From NCBI GenBank assembly GCA_003141715.1, contig PLNF01000075.1, positions 1-50,924 on the forward strand: a stretch of DNA of 50,924 bases. Reading direction: 5' to 3'. This document shows, piece by piece, positions 32,478-41,846 of the stretch. This DNA comes from Bacteroidales bacterium. Its GTDB lineage: Bacteria; Bacteroidota; Bacteroidia; Bacteroidales; VadinHA17. Both the position numbers and the translations under genes were made by a program. Position 1 is the first letter of the stretch. Every line of letters starts with the position of its first letter. The notes beneath the pieces were generated by a model. That model had not been told where the DNA came from, searched no databases, and worked only from the letters and a program-made list of their open reading frames with translations.

Positions 32478-34062
32478 TTCAAAAAAAATAGTTTTCCTTC
32501 CGGTAATATTGGGAATCTCGCTGGCTCTCGGTATTATGATCGGCCGGTATCTTCCATCTGATAAGGACTTTGCCCGGCCTTCAAATATGAGGTCAAGAAA
32601 TGATAAATTAAATAGTATTTTGAATATTATTGAGTCGAATTATGTTGACTCAGTTAACCGTAACGATCTGGTTGAGAGCGCCATCCCGGCTATACTTAAA
32701 AAGCTTGATCCTCATTCTGTATATATTCCGGCAAAAGATCTAGCCCGAGCTAACGAACCTTTGCAGGGTAACTTTGAAGGAATTGGAATCTCTTTCACTA
32801 TGCTTACCGATACAATCCTGGTAATAAGTACAATTCCCGGAGGACCTTCCGAAAAACTTGGTCTCCTGCCTGGAGATAAGATTCTGTATGTCAATGATTC
32901 TCTCGTTGCCGGCAAACATATCATTGACGAAAAGGTAATGGGGATGCTTAAGGGCCCGAGGGGGACGGTTGTTAAAATAAAAATACTTCGCAGTGGTCAG
33001 AAAGAGCTTCTTCCCTTTGAAATTACCCGAGACAAAATTCCTATCTACAGCGTCGATGTTGATTATATGGTGAATGATCATATCGGATACATTAAGATCA
33101 ACACATTTGCCATGACAACCTTTGATGAGTTCATGAAGGGGCTCAGGGAACTTAAAGATCATGGGATGAACAGCCTCATACTTGATCTCCGTGGCAACTC
33201 AGGCGGTATCATGGAAGCTGCCATTCAGGTGGCAGACCAGTTCCTTAGGGAGGGCCAGTTGATTGTTTATACAAAAGGACGTGCTTCTCCCCGAAATGAA
33301 GCAAAAGCAACAGGTAAAGGAGCATTTGAGACAGGAAACCTTGTTGTTCTTATCGATGAATGGAGTGCATCGGCGAGTGAAATACTTGCAGGAGCCCTTC
33401 AGGATAATGATCGTGGAACAATCATTGGCCGGAGATCCTTCGGGAAAGGATTGGTTCAGGAACCCATTCCGTTCCCAGATGGTTCAGGAATGCGGCTTAC
33501 CATCGCCCGTTATTATACTCCTACCGGCAGATCAATACAAAAACCATATAAAGACGGGTTTGAAAAATATTTCGACGATCTAAACCAAAGATATACCCAT
33601 GGCGAGTTTGAAGTATCTGACAGTATTCATTTTTCTGACTCTCTGAAATTTACAACACCGGGCGGACATGTGGTTTATGGAGGAGGAGGTATAATGCCCG
33701 ACAAATTTGTACCTGTCGATACGTCAGGAGTATCACCTTATTTCCTAAAAATAAGATCTTACATTTACAGATTTGCACTTAAATATACTGAGAATCACAG
33801 GGAACTGCTTAAGAAATATATTGAATCCGGAGAAATGGAAAAATATCTTGATAAACAGGCTCTTCTGGATCAGTTTGTTCAGTTTGCTGCAGCCAGTGGT
33901 ATAAAGAAAGATCCCGCAGGGTTAAAAACATCGGGAACAATAATTCATACTCAGATAAAAGCATATATTGCCCGTAATATCCTGGATAACAAAGGGTTTT
34001 ATCCTATCTGGGAGCAGATTGACACTACGCTTAAATATGCTATTGATTTTCTGAAGAAGTAA
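32464..34062 (+). CDS. S41 family C-terminal processing peptidase (CtpA-like)
   Basis: 532 aa from the ATG at 32464. An N-terminal membrane anchor (KIVFLPVILGISLALGIMIG) precedes a PDZ domain (GIGISFTMLTDTILVIST, then PSEKLGLLPGDKIL). The S41 catalytic core follows: ILDLRGNSGG, VVLIDEWSASASEI with the catalytic Ser at about 301-303, and RRSFGKGLVQ with Lys328. A C-terminal extension of about 150 residues is helical. It is a periplasmic protease that trims or degrades envelope proteins. The start lies 14 bases inside the deaminase gene. Confidence 0.92.
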   Translation: MNYNNSKKIVFLPVILGISLALGIMIGRYLPSDKDFARPSNMRSRNDKLNSILNIIESNYVDSVNRNDLVESAIPAILKKLDPHSVYIPAKDLARANEPLQGNFEGIGISFTMLTDTILVISTIPGGPSEKLGLLPGDKILYVNDSLVAGKHIIDEKVMGMLKGPRGTVVKIKILRSGQKELLPFEITRDKIPIYSVDVDYMVNDHIGYIKINTFAMTTFDEFMKGLRELKDHGMNSLILDLRGNSGGIMEAAIQVADQFLREGQLIVYTKGRASPRNEAKATGKGAFETGNLVVLIDEWSASASEILAGALQDNDRGTIIGRRSFGKGLVQEPIPFPDGSGMRLTIARYYTPTGRSIQKPYKDGFEKYFDDLNQRYTHGEFEVSDSIHFSDSLKFTTPGGHVVYGGGGIMPDKFVPVDTSGVSPYFLKIRSYIYRFALKYTENHRELLKKYIESGEMEKYLDKQALLDQFVQFAAASGIKKDPAGLKTSGTIIHTQIKAYIARNILDNKGFYPIWEQIDTTLKYAIDFLKK

Positions 34063-34119
34063 AACTTCTAACTCACAGAGATGGAGTTAATTTTTATCCT
34101 TAATAGGACTTGTGTGATG

Positions 34120-34234
34120 AGATTGCTTCGTCGCTATGCTCCTCGCAATGACTATCTCTTTTACTAAGTTCGGTTCAACTCCTAAACTGGAATAACCTCA
34201 CTTACAGAGTCATTGCGAGCAAAGCGAAGCAATC
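34120..34234. repeat. Inverted repeat of the GCAATGACTC/ATTGCGAG family
   Basis: The left arm AGATTGCTTCG...CTCGCAATGAC (34120-34152) is inverted as GTCATTGCGAG...CGAAGCAATCT (34209-34234), separated by about 56 unique bases. This word pair recurs in many bacterial genomes as a dispersed palindromic repeat. It sits between the convergent S41 protease and hydrolase genes, where it may also end transcripts. Confidence 0.75.
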
Positions 34235-34275
34235 TTATAACCCCATTATGAATTGAACCTAAAATACTTGTCCAA

Positions 34276-35067
34276 CTACGAAATTTTATTTACAAATTCA
34301 GTAATTGCATTCAGTGAATTCTCTTCTTCTTCGACAAATCCCATATGACCTGACTTTTTTAGAATAACTGTCTTTGCATTTGAAGGCAGATTCACTTGTT
34401 TCTGAATAAGATCACATGGGATATAATTGTCCATTGACCCCAGTATCCACAGGCAGGGAACTTTGCCTTCTTCCATGAATGTCAGCCGTGAGGGGCGGAT
34501 CATCATTCCGTTCAGAACTGCAATTATCCCTTCTCCCGGAATCCGTGAAGCAATATCTTTTGACCTCTGAAGTGCATCAGAAAACTTTTCAAGGTTTGAA
34601 GTGGCAAACATTCTTATTACGTTATCGGGATACATCAGGTTCTTCTTCCCCACTTTCACTATTTCAATTTCGCGATTTCTTTTTTCAAGCGCTGCAGGAG
34701 AATCAGAAAATGGCTGTGAGTGAAAAAGACAGTACCCTGAAAGGTTATCAGGAAAGAGTTCGAGGAAAGCCAAAGCAACATATCCGCCAAGAGAATGGCC
34801 GGTCAGGAACACTTTTTTAAGACCAAGATAATCAATAAGCCTTTTAATTGCCATCGCCATAAACTCCATGCTATGTACCTCTCCATAAACATCTGATAGA
34901 CCACAACCTGGCAAATCCACTGTAATAACCCTGAAGGACGATGTAAGTTTCTCAGAAAAACCATTCCACACTTCAGACGATTCAAGGTAACCATGAAGAA
35001 GAACAATAACGTTGCCAATACCCGAATCAGTATAATGAATTCTACCTCCTCTGTATGAAAAAAACAT
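34276..35067 (-). CDS. Alpha/beta hydrolase (cytoplasmic)
   Basis: 263 aa from the ATG at 35067; the longer frame opens at a TTG. HGYLESSEVW gives the oxyanion turn, DLPGCGLSD follows, and GHSLGGYVALAFLE holds the nucleophile. The Asp lies in GSMDNYIP and the His in KSGHMGFVEEEE. There is no signal peptide, in contrast to the lipoprotein hydrolase at 25511. This is an esterase/BioH-like fold with unknown substrate. It is a single gene, divergent from the sdh operon. Confidence 0.88.
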   Translation of the reverse strand: MFFSYRGGRIHYTDSGIGNVIVLLHGYLESSEVWNGFSEKLTSSFRVITVDLPGCGLSDVYGEVHSMEFMAMAIKRLIDYLGLKKVFLTGHSLGGYVALAFLELFPDNLSGYCLFHSQPFSDSPAALEKRNREIEIVKVGKKNLMYPDNVIRMFATSNLEKFSDALQRSKDIASRIPGEGIIAVLNGMMIRPSRLTFMEEGKVPCLWILGSMDNYIPCDLIQKQVNLPSNAKTVILKKSGHMGFVEEEENSLNAITEFVNKIS

Positions 35068-35168
35068 AATAATAAATTTTTTGGTTTTGTAAAGGTAGCC
35101 AATTATCAACTAATGGAATATATCCTGATTGTCAGAATTGATTTGTGATAATTAGCATGTTAGTAAAA

Positions 35169-35199
35169 TTGTAATTTTGATTTAATACTCCTAACTTTG
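35169..35199 (+). promoter_or_regulatory. Putative promoter of the sdh/frd operon
   Basis: TTG at 35169-35171, a 20-base spacer and TAACTTTG (perfect TAnnTTTG) at 35192-35199, 51 bases before the first ATG. Confidence 0.5.
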
Positions 35200-35249
35200 A
35201 TAAACTTCCTTCCGTAGCAAAAAGATAAACTCTAAACATTTCATAACCA

Positions 35250-35894
35250 ATGAGTAAAGTTTTGTTTTCCTCAATTACCAAGAAATTTGTAATGGCATTA
35301 GCGGGTTTGTTTTTACTTACATTCTTGCCGGTTCATCTGATTATCAACCTGATGTTGCTTAAAAGTGAACCCCGGCCTTTTAACAACGCAGCACATTTCA
35401 TGGCGACTTTCCCATTGATAAAAATAATGGAGGTTGTTCTGATTGGAGTAATAGTTATTCATGTTTCCTTTGGTATCTGGCTTCAGATCCGGAACTGGCT
35501 TTCACGACCTGTCGGATATGTCAGCGGTAACAAATCGGAAGTATCATTTTTCTCAAGGTTCATGATCTGGACCGGAGCTACTATTTTCACTTTTCTTGTC
35601 CTGCATTTCTTTAATTTTTATTTTGTTAAACTTGGACTGGTTGCAGGGAATCCTGAAGATTTTTATACTATTGCACATAATCTTTTTAAGATACCTGCAT
35701 ATAATTATATTTACCTTACTTGTTTTGCACTTCTCGGGTTTCACCTTTTTCATGCTTTTTCTTCAGCTTTCCAGACACTAGGGCTGAATCACAGATTATG
35801 GACTCCTGTTATTAAGATTGTTGCATTGGTTTATGCTATCATAATCCCTGCAGGTTTTGCTTTTATTTCTATCACATTATGGCTTTTCAGATAA
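35250..35894 (+). CDS. sdhC: Succinate dehydrogenase/fumarate reductase cytochrome b subunit
   Basis: 214 aa with five predicted membrane helices (VMALAGLFLLTFLPVHLIIN, IMEVVLIGVIVIHVSFGIW, FMIWTGATIFTFLVLHFF, YLTCFALLGFHLFHAF, IVALVYAIIIPAGFAFI). Conserved His residues in the helices (His29 and those in VIVIHVSF, VLHFF and GFHLFHAF) are candidate heme ligands of the di-heme Bacteroidota/epsilonproteobacterial type. It anchors the flavoprotein and iron-sulfur subunits and exchanges electrons with menaquinone. It is the first gene of the three-gene C-A-B operon. Confidence 0.92.
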   Translation: MSKVLFSSITKKFVMALAGLFLLTFLPVHLIINLMLLKSEPRPFNNAAHFMATFPLIKIMEVVLIGVIVIHVSFGIWLQIRNWLSRPVGYVSGNKSEVSFFSRFMIWTGATIFTFLVLHFFNFYFVKLGLVAGNPEDFYTIAHNLFKIPAYNYIYLTCFALLGFHLFHAFSSAFQTLGLNHRLWTPVIKIVALVYAIIIPAGFAFISITLWLFR

Positions 35895-35918
35895 ATCCGG
35901 AAAGAAAAAATTATAAAC

Positions 35919-37838
35919 ATGGGAAAACTAATTTCAAAGATACCCGATGGTCCGTTGGCAATGAAATGGACCAAGTATAAAGCTTCGGTTAAACTTGTTA
36001 ACCCTGCAAATAAAAAGAAGCTTGAAATTATTGTCATTGGAACAGGTTTGTCGGGAGCAGGTGCTTCTTCTGCACTTGGTGAACTCGGATATAGTGTAAA
36101 AACATTCTGTTACCAGGATTCACCCAGAAGGGCACATTCTGTTGCAGCTCAGGGTGGAATAAATGCAGCAAAAAACTATCAGAATGATGGAGACAGTACT
36201 TACAGGCTGTTCTATGATATGATAAAGGGTGGTGACTTCAGAGCACGTGAAGCAAATGTTTACCGGGCAGCTGAAGTAAGCAATCAGGTAATTGACCATT
36301 ATACCGCACTCGGGGTACCCTTTGCACGTGATTATGGCGGAACACTCGATACACGGTCATTTGGAGGGGTTCAGGTTTCAAGGACATTTTACTCAAGCGG
36401 ACAGACAGGTCAGCAGTGTCTGCTGGGAGCATATTCATCCTTAAACAGGCAGATTAAAAAAGGTAATGTTACTATGTATCCGCGCCGTGAGATGCTCGAT
36501 CTTGTTTTAATAGACGGTAAAGCACGCGGTATAATTGCCCGTAACCTCTTAACAGGAGAAATTGAGAGGCATGCCGCACATGCAGTTGTGCTTGCCACAG
36601 GAGGTTATGGTACTATATATTATATGTCGACACTTGCGGTTAACTCAAATGCATCAGCGGCATGGAAGGCCCATAAGAAAGGCGCTTTCTTTGCCAATCC
36701 GAGTTTTGTGCAGATACACCCAACCTGTGTTCCTCAGTTGAATGAGTTCCAGTCAAAACTGACACTAATGTCGGAGTCGCTGCGTAATGACGGACGTGTG
36801 TGGGTTCCTAAAACAAAAGGGGATTCAAGACCCGCAAATGATATACCTGAAGAAGACAGGGATTATTTTCTTGAAAGAAGATACCCTGCTTTCGGAAACC
36901 TTGTACCAAGAGATGTTGCCTCCAGGGCGACAAAGGAACGCTGCGACGCAGGTTTTGGTATAGGTGAAACAGGACTTGCCGTAAATCTTGATTTCAGGGA
37001 TTCAATTAAGAAACAGGGGAAGAAAGCTATCGAGAGCAAATACGGTAATCTTTTCGATATGTATAAAACCATTACCGGCATTGACTCGTATGAAGAGCCT
37101 ATGCGCATATATCCTGCAGGGCATTATACAATGGGCGGATTATGGGTTGACTATGAGCTGATGACCACAATCCCCGGACTTTATGCTATCGGAGAATCCA
37201 ATTTCTCTGATCACGGAGCAAACCGTCTCGGAGCAAGTTCTCTGATGCAGGCTTCCGGTGACGGATACTTTATCCTTCCAAATACAATAAATAATTATCT
37301 GGCAGACGAGATCCGGGTTCCAAAAATCTCAACCGATAAGCCTGAATTCGAAGAGACTGAAAAAACGGTTATTGAAAGACTTAATAAATTTATTTCAATA
37401 AAAGGAAAACAAACCGCATCATCATTTCATAAACGTTTAGGCAAGATAATGTGGGACTATTGCGGAATGGTACGAAACGAAGAAGGACTGAAGAAAGCGT
37501 TGGTACTTATAAAGGAGCTCAGGGACGAGTTCTGGAGAGATCTTAATGTTCCCGGGAAATTTACTGAGCTTAACCAGGAACTTGAAAAAGCAGGAAGAGT
37601 TGCGGATTATTTTGAGCTTGCTGAACTTCTTGTAACTGACGCCCTTAATAGAAATGAATCGTGCGGAGCGCATTTCAGGGAAGAATATCAGACTCCTGAT
37701 GGTGAAGCCCTCAGAAACGATGAAAAGTTCGCCTTCGTAGCTGCATGGGAATATACAGGCGAAGATAAACCTCATATCCTCCATAAGGAAGAACTTAAGT
37801 TCGAGGAGGTGGAGATGAAGGTACGCAGTTATAAATAA
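35919..37838 (+). CDS. sdhA: Succinate dehydrogenase/fumarate reductase flavoprotein subunit
   Basis: 639 aa. The FAD-binding Rossmann motif is [17 protein letters not shown], and the covalent flavin site is [11 protein letters not shown] with His73. Active-site segments include [10 protein letters not shown] and [16 protein letters not shown], and later [11 protein letters not shown] and [17 protein letters not shown]. It interconverts succinate and fumarate on the inner face of the membrane. In anaerobic Bacteroidota this complex mostly reduces fumarate, so frdA is an equally good name. It follows sdhC by 24 bases; the B subunit comes after a tandem repeat. Confidence 0.96.
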   Translation: MGKLISKIPDGPLAMKWTKYKASVKLVNPANKKKLEIIVIGTGLSGAGASSALGELGYSVKTFCYQDSPRRAHSVAAQGGINAAKNYQNDGDSTYRLFYDMIKGGDFRAREANVYRAAEVSNQVIDHYTALGVPFARDYGGTLDTRSFGGVQVSRTFYSSGQTGQQCLLGAYSSLNRQIKKGNVTMYPRREMLDLVLIDGKARGIIARNLLTGEIERHAAHAVVLATGGYGTIYYMSTLAVNSNASAAWKAHKKGAFFANPSFVQIHPTCVPQLNEFQSKLTLMSESLRNDGRVWVPKTKGDSRPANDIPEEDRDYFLERRYPAFGNLVPRDVASRATKERCDAGFGIGETGLAVNLDFRDSIKKQGKKAIESKYGNLFDMYKTITGIDSYEEPMRIYPAGHYTMGGLWVDYELMTTIPGLYAIGESNFSDHGANRLGASSLMQASGDGYFILPNTINNYLADEIRVPKISTDKPEFEETEKTVIERLNKFISIKGKQTASSFHKRLGKIMWDYCGMVRNEEGLKKALVLIKELRDEFWRDLNVPGKFTELNQELEKAGRVADYFELAELLVTDALNRNESCGAHFREEYQTPDGEALRNDEKFAFVAAWEYTGEDKPHILHKEELKFEEVEMKVRSYK

Positions 37839-37901
37839 AGGCACAACGGTGTAACGGCGCAAAGGCTTAACGGTAAAACATTAAAGACATAAGCGTACAA
37901 A

Positions 37902-37979
37902 ATAACGACATAACGACATAACGACATAACGACATAACGACACAACGACATAACGACATAACGACATAACGACACAACA
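37902..37979 (+). repeat. 8-bp tandem repeat between sdhA and sdhB
   Basis: Nine consecutive ATAACGAC units (one reads ACAACGAC) run from 37902 to 37973, followed by a partial tenth. Degenerate related words (AACGGTGTAACGGCGC) lie just before it. The array sits in the 154-base gap between sdhA and sdhB and ends 13 bases before the sdhB ATG. Confidence 0.93.
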
Positions 37980-37992
37980 TAATAACAAGGAT

Positions 37993-38727
37993 ATGAAGCT
38001 TACACTCAAAATATGGCGGCAGAAAAATGCAGATGCCAAAGGTAACTTTGAGACCTACAAAATGGATAATGTATCTCCCAAGATGGCATTCCTAGAGATG
38101 CTTGATGCTCTTAATAAAAAGCTTGTTGAGGAGGATAAAGATCCGGTGGCATTTGACCACGACTGTCGTGAAGGCATTTGTGGGTCGTGCGGGATGTATA
38201 TTAACGGCCATCCCCATGGACCTGTATCTGCAATAACCACATGCCACCTATCGATGAGATACTTTAAGGAGGGAGAAACAATATGGGTTGAGCCATGGAG
38301 GGCAAAACCTTTCCCTGTAATCAAAGACCTTATTGTCGATAGAACAGCATTTGACAAAATCCAGATCGCAGGTGGATTTATTTCAGTCAATACAGGGGCT
38401 GCACCTGAAGCCAATTCGATCCTCATTCAGAAGAAAAAGTCTGATGATGCATTTGATTCAGCGATCTGTATCGGATGCGGTGCCTGTGTCGCCGCTTGTA
38501 AGAATGCTTCAGCAATGTTGTTTGTTTCAGCTAAGATATCCCAGTTCGCTCTTTTACCGCAGGGACACATTGAAGCTAAGGAGAGGGTAAGAGCAATGGT
38601 TATAAAAATGGACGAAGTCGGATTCGGTAATTGCTCAAATACCGGTGCATGCGAAGCAGAATGCCCGAAACAGATCAAGCTGACGAATATAGCAAGGCTG
38701 AATAGGGAATATTATAAAGCATATTAA
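37993..38727 (+). CDS. sdhB: Succinate dehydrogenase/fumarate reductase iron-sulfur subunit
   Basis: 244 aa. The 2Fe-2S domain has [20 protein letters not shown] then TTC. The C-terminal clusters use [11 protein letters not shown] and [12 protein letters not shown], enough for one 4Fe-4S and one 3Fe-4S centre. It passes electrons between the flavin of SdhA and the heme/quinone site of SdhC. It is separated from sdhA by a tandem octamer array, and its end overlaps the convergent phosphoesterase gene by 4 bases. Confidence 0.95.
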   Translation: MKLTLKIWRQKNADAKGNFETYKMDNVSPKMAFLEMLDALNKKLVEEDKDPVAFDHDCREGICGSCGMYINGHPHGPVSAITTCHLSMRYFKEGETIWVEPWRAKPFPVIKDLIVDRTAFDKIQIAGGFISVNTGAAPEANSILIQKKKSDDAFDSAICIGCGACVAACKNASAMLFVSAKISQFALLPQGHIEAKERVRAMVIKMDEVGFGNCSNTGACEAECPKQIKLTNIARLNREYYKAY

Positions 38728-39389
38728 TTAGGTACAGAAAACAGGGTCATACTATTAACTTCAAGAGCAGACAGATTTCCATAACCAATTTGCTTTTCAT
38801 ATATACATCCGGTATCGATAGGGATTACTTTTGATTTTTCACCAATAAGCTTTTTAACATAAGAAATGGTTTTAGGGCGATGGCCATGAATAATAGTTTT
38901 TCCCGATAACTTAGGATTTTGATATGAAAGTCGGCACTCCCAGATCATACTTTGCTTATCAGCAAACGGATTTATTGCAAAATCATCGAACCCGGCATGA
39001 ACAAAAACCATGTTGCCAATAATCTTATAATAGTCGAGTGTAGTAAAAAACTCCAGATACCGGTTATCAATTTCTCTGATATCCTGAATGCCAAAACTTT
39101 CCAAAGTCGACATACCGCTGTTCATTAACCATAATGGCAAAACATCAGGATCATAATAGGAGTCGGTAAGCATCACTTCATGATTTCCGGCAAGGGGTGT
39201 AACATTAAACTCTTCTTCGGTAAGATCAATAATGAAATCAATAACTTCTTTACTCTGATCGCCACGATCGATATAATCGCCAAGCAGGATGAGCTGATCT
39301 GATTTTGTCAGCTTAATAGTATTTACAATAAGCTCATAAAATGGCTTAAAACAACCATGAATATCACTTATGGCAAACAGACGACCCAT
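38724..39389 (-). CDS. Metallophosphoesterase (bis-nucleotidyl/protein phosphatase type)
   Basis: 221 aa. The metal-binding signatures are in order: AISDIHGC near residue 6, [13 protein letters not shown] near 35, [10 protein letters not shown] near 67, and two later His motifs ([17 protein letters not shown]). This is the PPP-like group that includes ApaH, PrpE and serine/threonine phosphatases. The substrate could be diadenosine tetraphosphate or a phosphoprotein. It is convergent with sdhB, overlapping by 4 bases. Confidence 0.92.
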   Translation of the reverse strand: MGRLFAISDIHGCFKPFYELIVNTIKLTKSDQLILLGDYIDRGDQSKEVIDFIIDLTEEEFNVTPLAGNHEVMLTDSYYDPDVLPLWLMNSGMSTLESFGIQDIREIDNRYLEFFTTLDYYKIIGNMVFVHAGFDDFAINPFADKQSMIWECRLSYQNPKLSGKTIIHGHRPKTISYVKKLIGEKSKVIPIDTGCIYEKQIGYGNLSALEVNSMTLFSVPN

Positions 39390-39430
39390 GACTTAATACA
39401 AGTATACATATTGGATAACATCTGTGTAGC

Positions 39431-40816
39431 TCAGGAACAAACTGATTCTACTTCTTTTACGGTTTTAGGGATGGCTTTACCCAGAACCTTATGCCCTTTT
39501 TCGGTAATCAAAACATTATCCTCAATCCGAATACCTCCGATTGACATATAGGCATCAATTTTATTATAGTTGATGAATTCTTTGAATTTCCTTTCCGCTT
39601 TCCATTTTTCAATCAACTCAGGAATGAAGTAGCATCCGGGTTCAACAGTAAATACATGACCTGGTTTGTAAGGCAGGGCAAACCGGAGAAATACTGTACC
39701 AAACTGTTTACTTCGTTTTACCATATCATTATACCCGATTAAATTTTCTCCCAGAGCTTCCATATCATGAACATCGAGACCCATCATGTGACCAAGTCCA
39801 TGAGGCATGAACAGTGCATGAGCTCCTGCAGCAACAGCCTCATCAACGTCACCTTTCATCAATCCCAGGTTTTTCATTTCTGATGTTATGATCTTGCAGG
39901 CCGTAAAATGCAGATCACGGTTAGAAATACCGGGTCTGGTTGCTTTTATTGCTTCAGTATTAGCTTTCAGCACAATTTCATAAATGTCTTTTTGTTTCTC
40001 GTTAAATTTTCCTCCAACGGGAGTTGTACGGGTTATATCAGATGCATAATGAAGGTTTGTTTCAGCGCCTGCATCAGTGACCATCATCCTGCCTTTAGTC
40101 AGGATATTCCCGTGTGAATGATTGTGAAGAGTCTGTCCGTTAATACTTAGAATAACCGGGAATGAAGTGCCTCCTCCTTTTGCAAGAGCTATTCCTTCAA
40201 TTGTTCCGAAAATATCCTGCTCTTTTACACCCTGTTTGCACATCTTCATTGCAGTTACATGCATCTCGTATGCAATATCCACAGCTCGTTCTATTTCATC
40301 TATTTCAACTTTTTCTTTTATTGATCTCATCGAGATAACTGCCTTTATCAGATCAACTGATGCCAGTGTTTTCATCTGGCAGGGATTTTCCTTTAGCAGA
40401 GAACCTAGTTTCATCTTAGTCTCTCCACGGTATGGAGGAAGAAAATGAATTTTTCTTTTCTTCGACAGAGCATCTTTAATTGTCTCTTCCAACCTGACCA
40501 TTGGTGCAGTTTCAGAGATACCACATTTCAGTGCAAGCTCTTTGATTGTTGGTTGGGGACCCATCCATATGATGTCATCCATATCGTAATCGTTACCGAA
40601 TATCCGATCCTTTCCTGAATCGAAATCCATAAATCCGGCGAACCCGGGCAGATCTAGTCCGAAAAAATATAAGAAATCGCTATCCTGTCTGAAATGGTAA
40701 GTGTTATCAGGATAATTCATCGGCGCTTCAATATTGCTGATAAAGAGTGCAATTCCTGTCTTTATTTTTTTATGGAGTTCCTCTCTCCTCTTGGTATATA
40801 CTTCAGCTTTAAACAT
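39431..40816 (-). CDS. Xaa-Pro aminopeptidase (M24, aminopeptidase P)
   Basis: 461 aa. The N-terminal non-catalytic domain (YHFRQDSDFLYFFGLDLPGF) is typical of aminopeptidase P. The pita-bread domain has metal ligands Asp in VTDAGAETNLHYASDITRT (two Asp), His in PHGLGHMMGLDVHD, Glu in FTVEPGCYF and Glu in GGIRIEDNVLIT. It removes N-terminal residues preceding proline. It is cytoplasmic, with no signal peptide. It lies on the same strand as the phosphoesterase gene, about 40 bases before it. Confidence 0.95.
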   Translation of the reverse strand: MFKAEVYTKRREELHKKIKTGIALFISNIEAPMNYPDNTYHFRQDSDFLYFFGLDLPGFAGFMDFDSGKDRIFGNDYDMDDIIWMGPQPTIKELALKCGISETAPMVRLEETIKDALSKKRKIHFLPPYRGETKMKLGSLLKENPCQMKTLASVDLIKAVISMRSIKEKVEIDEIERAVDIAYEMHVTAMKMCKQGVKEQDIFGTIEGIALAKGGGTSFPVILSINGQTLHNHSHGNILTKGRMMVTDAGAETNLHYASDITRTTPVGGKFNEKQKDIYEIVLKANTEAIKATRPGISNRDLHFTACKIITSEMKNLGLMKGDVDEAVAAGAHALFMPHGLGHMMGLDVHDMEALGENLIGYNDMVKRSKQFGTVFLRFALPYKPGHVFTVEPGCYFIPELIEKWKAERKFKEFINYNKIDAYMSIGGIRIEDNVLITEKGHKVLGKAIPKTVKEVESVCS

Positions 40817-41040
40817 GGTTACAATTTTAATGACTAAAAATAGAATCCCCTAAATTACTACTCATCAGACTATATTCCTATAATGTCCAAAGAATATTTC
40901 TTTGTTTTAACAACCAGAACTGGAACATTTTCAAGTCATCTCCGTTTAATTATTATATGTGAAAGGTTTTAAACAATTCAAATTCAGATATCCAAAAATC
41001 AAACGTATTAATAATGAATAGTATTTTAATGCGAATTGCC

Positions 41041-41070
41041 TTGGTTATTAACAAATGATTGCTATATTCG
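41041..41070 (+). promoter_or_regulatory. Putative promoter of the gene at 41110
   Basis: TTG at 41041-41043, a 19-base spacer and TATATTCG (one mismatch to TAnnTTTG) at 41063-41070, 39 bases before the ATG. Confidence 0.45.
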
Positions 41071-41109
41071 CTCCTGTTATCAACACTTTATTAACAACCT
41101 GATCTTAAT

Positions 41110-41835
41110 ATGCCATACAGAAGATTACCCAACACCGATACTGCCCGGATAAAGGCAATGAAAACTGCACTTGAAAAGGGGAAGGAGCTTCCTCCTAATA
41201 AACTGGCATTTTCATCAAAAACAATCGTGCGCCTTCAGAAGTTTCTGCCACAATTTGACCATAACTTTCAGTTATACCGTCAGGCTTTAGCTTCACAAAA
41301 CAAGAAAAGCAAAGACTATAATGAAACATTAAGGAAGGCCCGGATTTATCTGACGCACTTTATCAGGGTAATGAATATGGCAATATTCCGTGGTGATCTG
41401 CCTGCTGAAACAAGGGCTTATTATGGACTAGCGACTGATGAATCAACGGTTCCCTCATTTAATACCGAGAACGAACTAATGAGCTGGGGAAGAAGGATAA
41501 TTGAAGGTGAAGAGTTCAGAATAAAAAAAGGAGGAAGTCCGATAACAAACCCTACAATTGCGGTCGTAAAAGTCAGATTTGAAAATTTCCTGGAAGATTG
41601 GAATTATCATAATACACTTGCCAAAAGGACCTTCGATTACACAGAAAAGAACTACAACCTTCGAAAAGAAGCCGATGAAATAATTCTTCAGTTATGGAAT
41701 GAGGTTGAAAATACCCACAATGCTCTCCCTGAAGAGATCAGAAAAACATTGAGTGAGGAATACGGACTGGTTTATTTCTACAGGAAAGGGGAACTTGATA
41801 AAGCAAATGCGGCAGAAGTTATGAGCCAGTTATGA
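41110..41835 (+). CDS. Conserved protein of unknown function
   Basis: 241 aa, soluble, no signal peptide and no membrane helix. It starts MPYRRLPNTDTARIKAMKTA and appears mostly helical, with charged, Lys/Arg- and Glu-rich stretches (LQKFLPQFDHNFQLYRQAL, KRTFDYTEKNYNLRKEADEI). No catalytic or DNA-binding motif is recognised. I recall similar full-length proteins in Bacteroidota but no function. It has its own promoter and lies between aminopeptidase P (divergent) and a convergent CPBP protease. Confidence 0.75.
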   Translation: MPYRRLPNTDTARIKAMKTALEKGKELPPNKLAFSSKTIVRLQKFLPQFDHNFQLYRQALASQNKKSKDYNETLRKARIYLTHFIRVMNMAIFRGDLPAETRAYYGLATDESTVPSFNTENELMSWGRRIIEGEEFRIKKGGSPITNPTIAVVKVRFENFLEDWNYHNTLAKRTFDYTEKNYNLRKEADEIILQLWNEVENTHNALPEEIRKTLSEEYGLVYFYRKGELDKANAAEVMSQL

Positions 41836-41846
41836 TCTAAATCAGA

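Noticed and set aside
37902-37979. Octamer array as a possible CRISPR
   Set aside because: Units are 8 bases with no spacers and no cas genes nearby; it is a simple tandem repeat.
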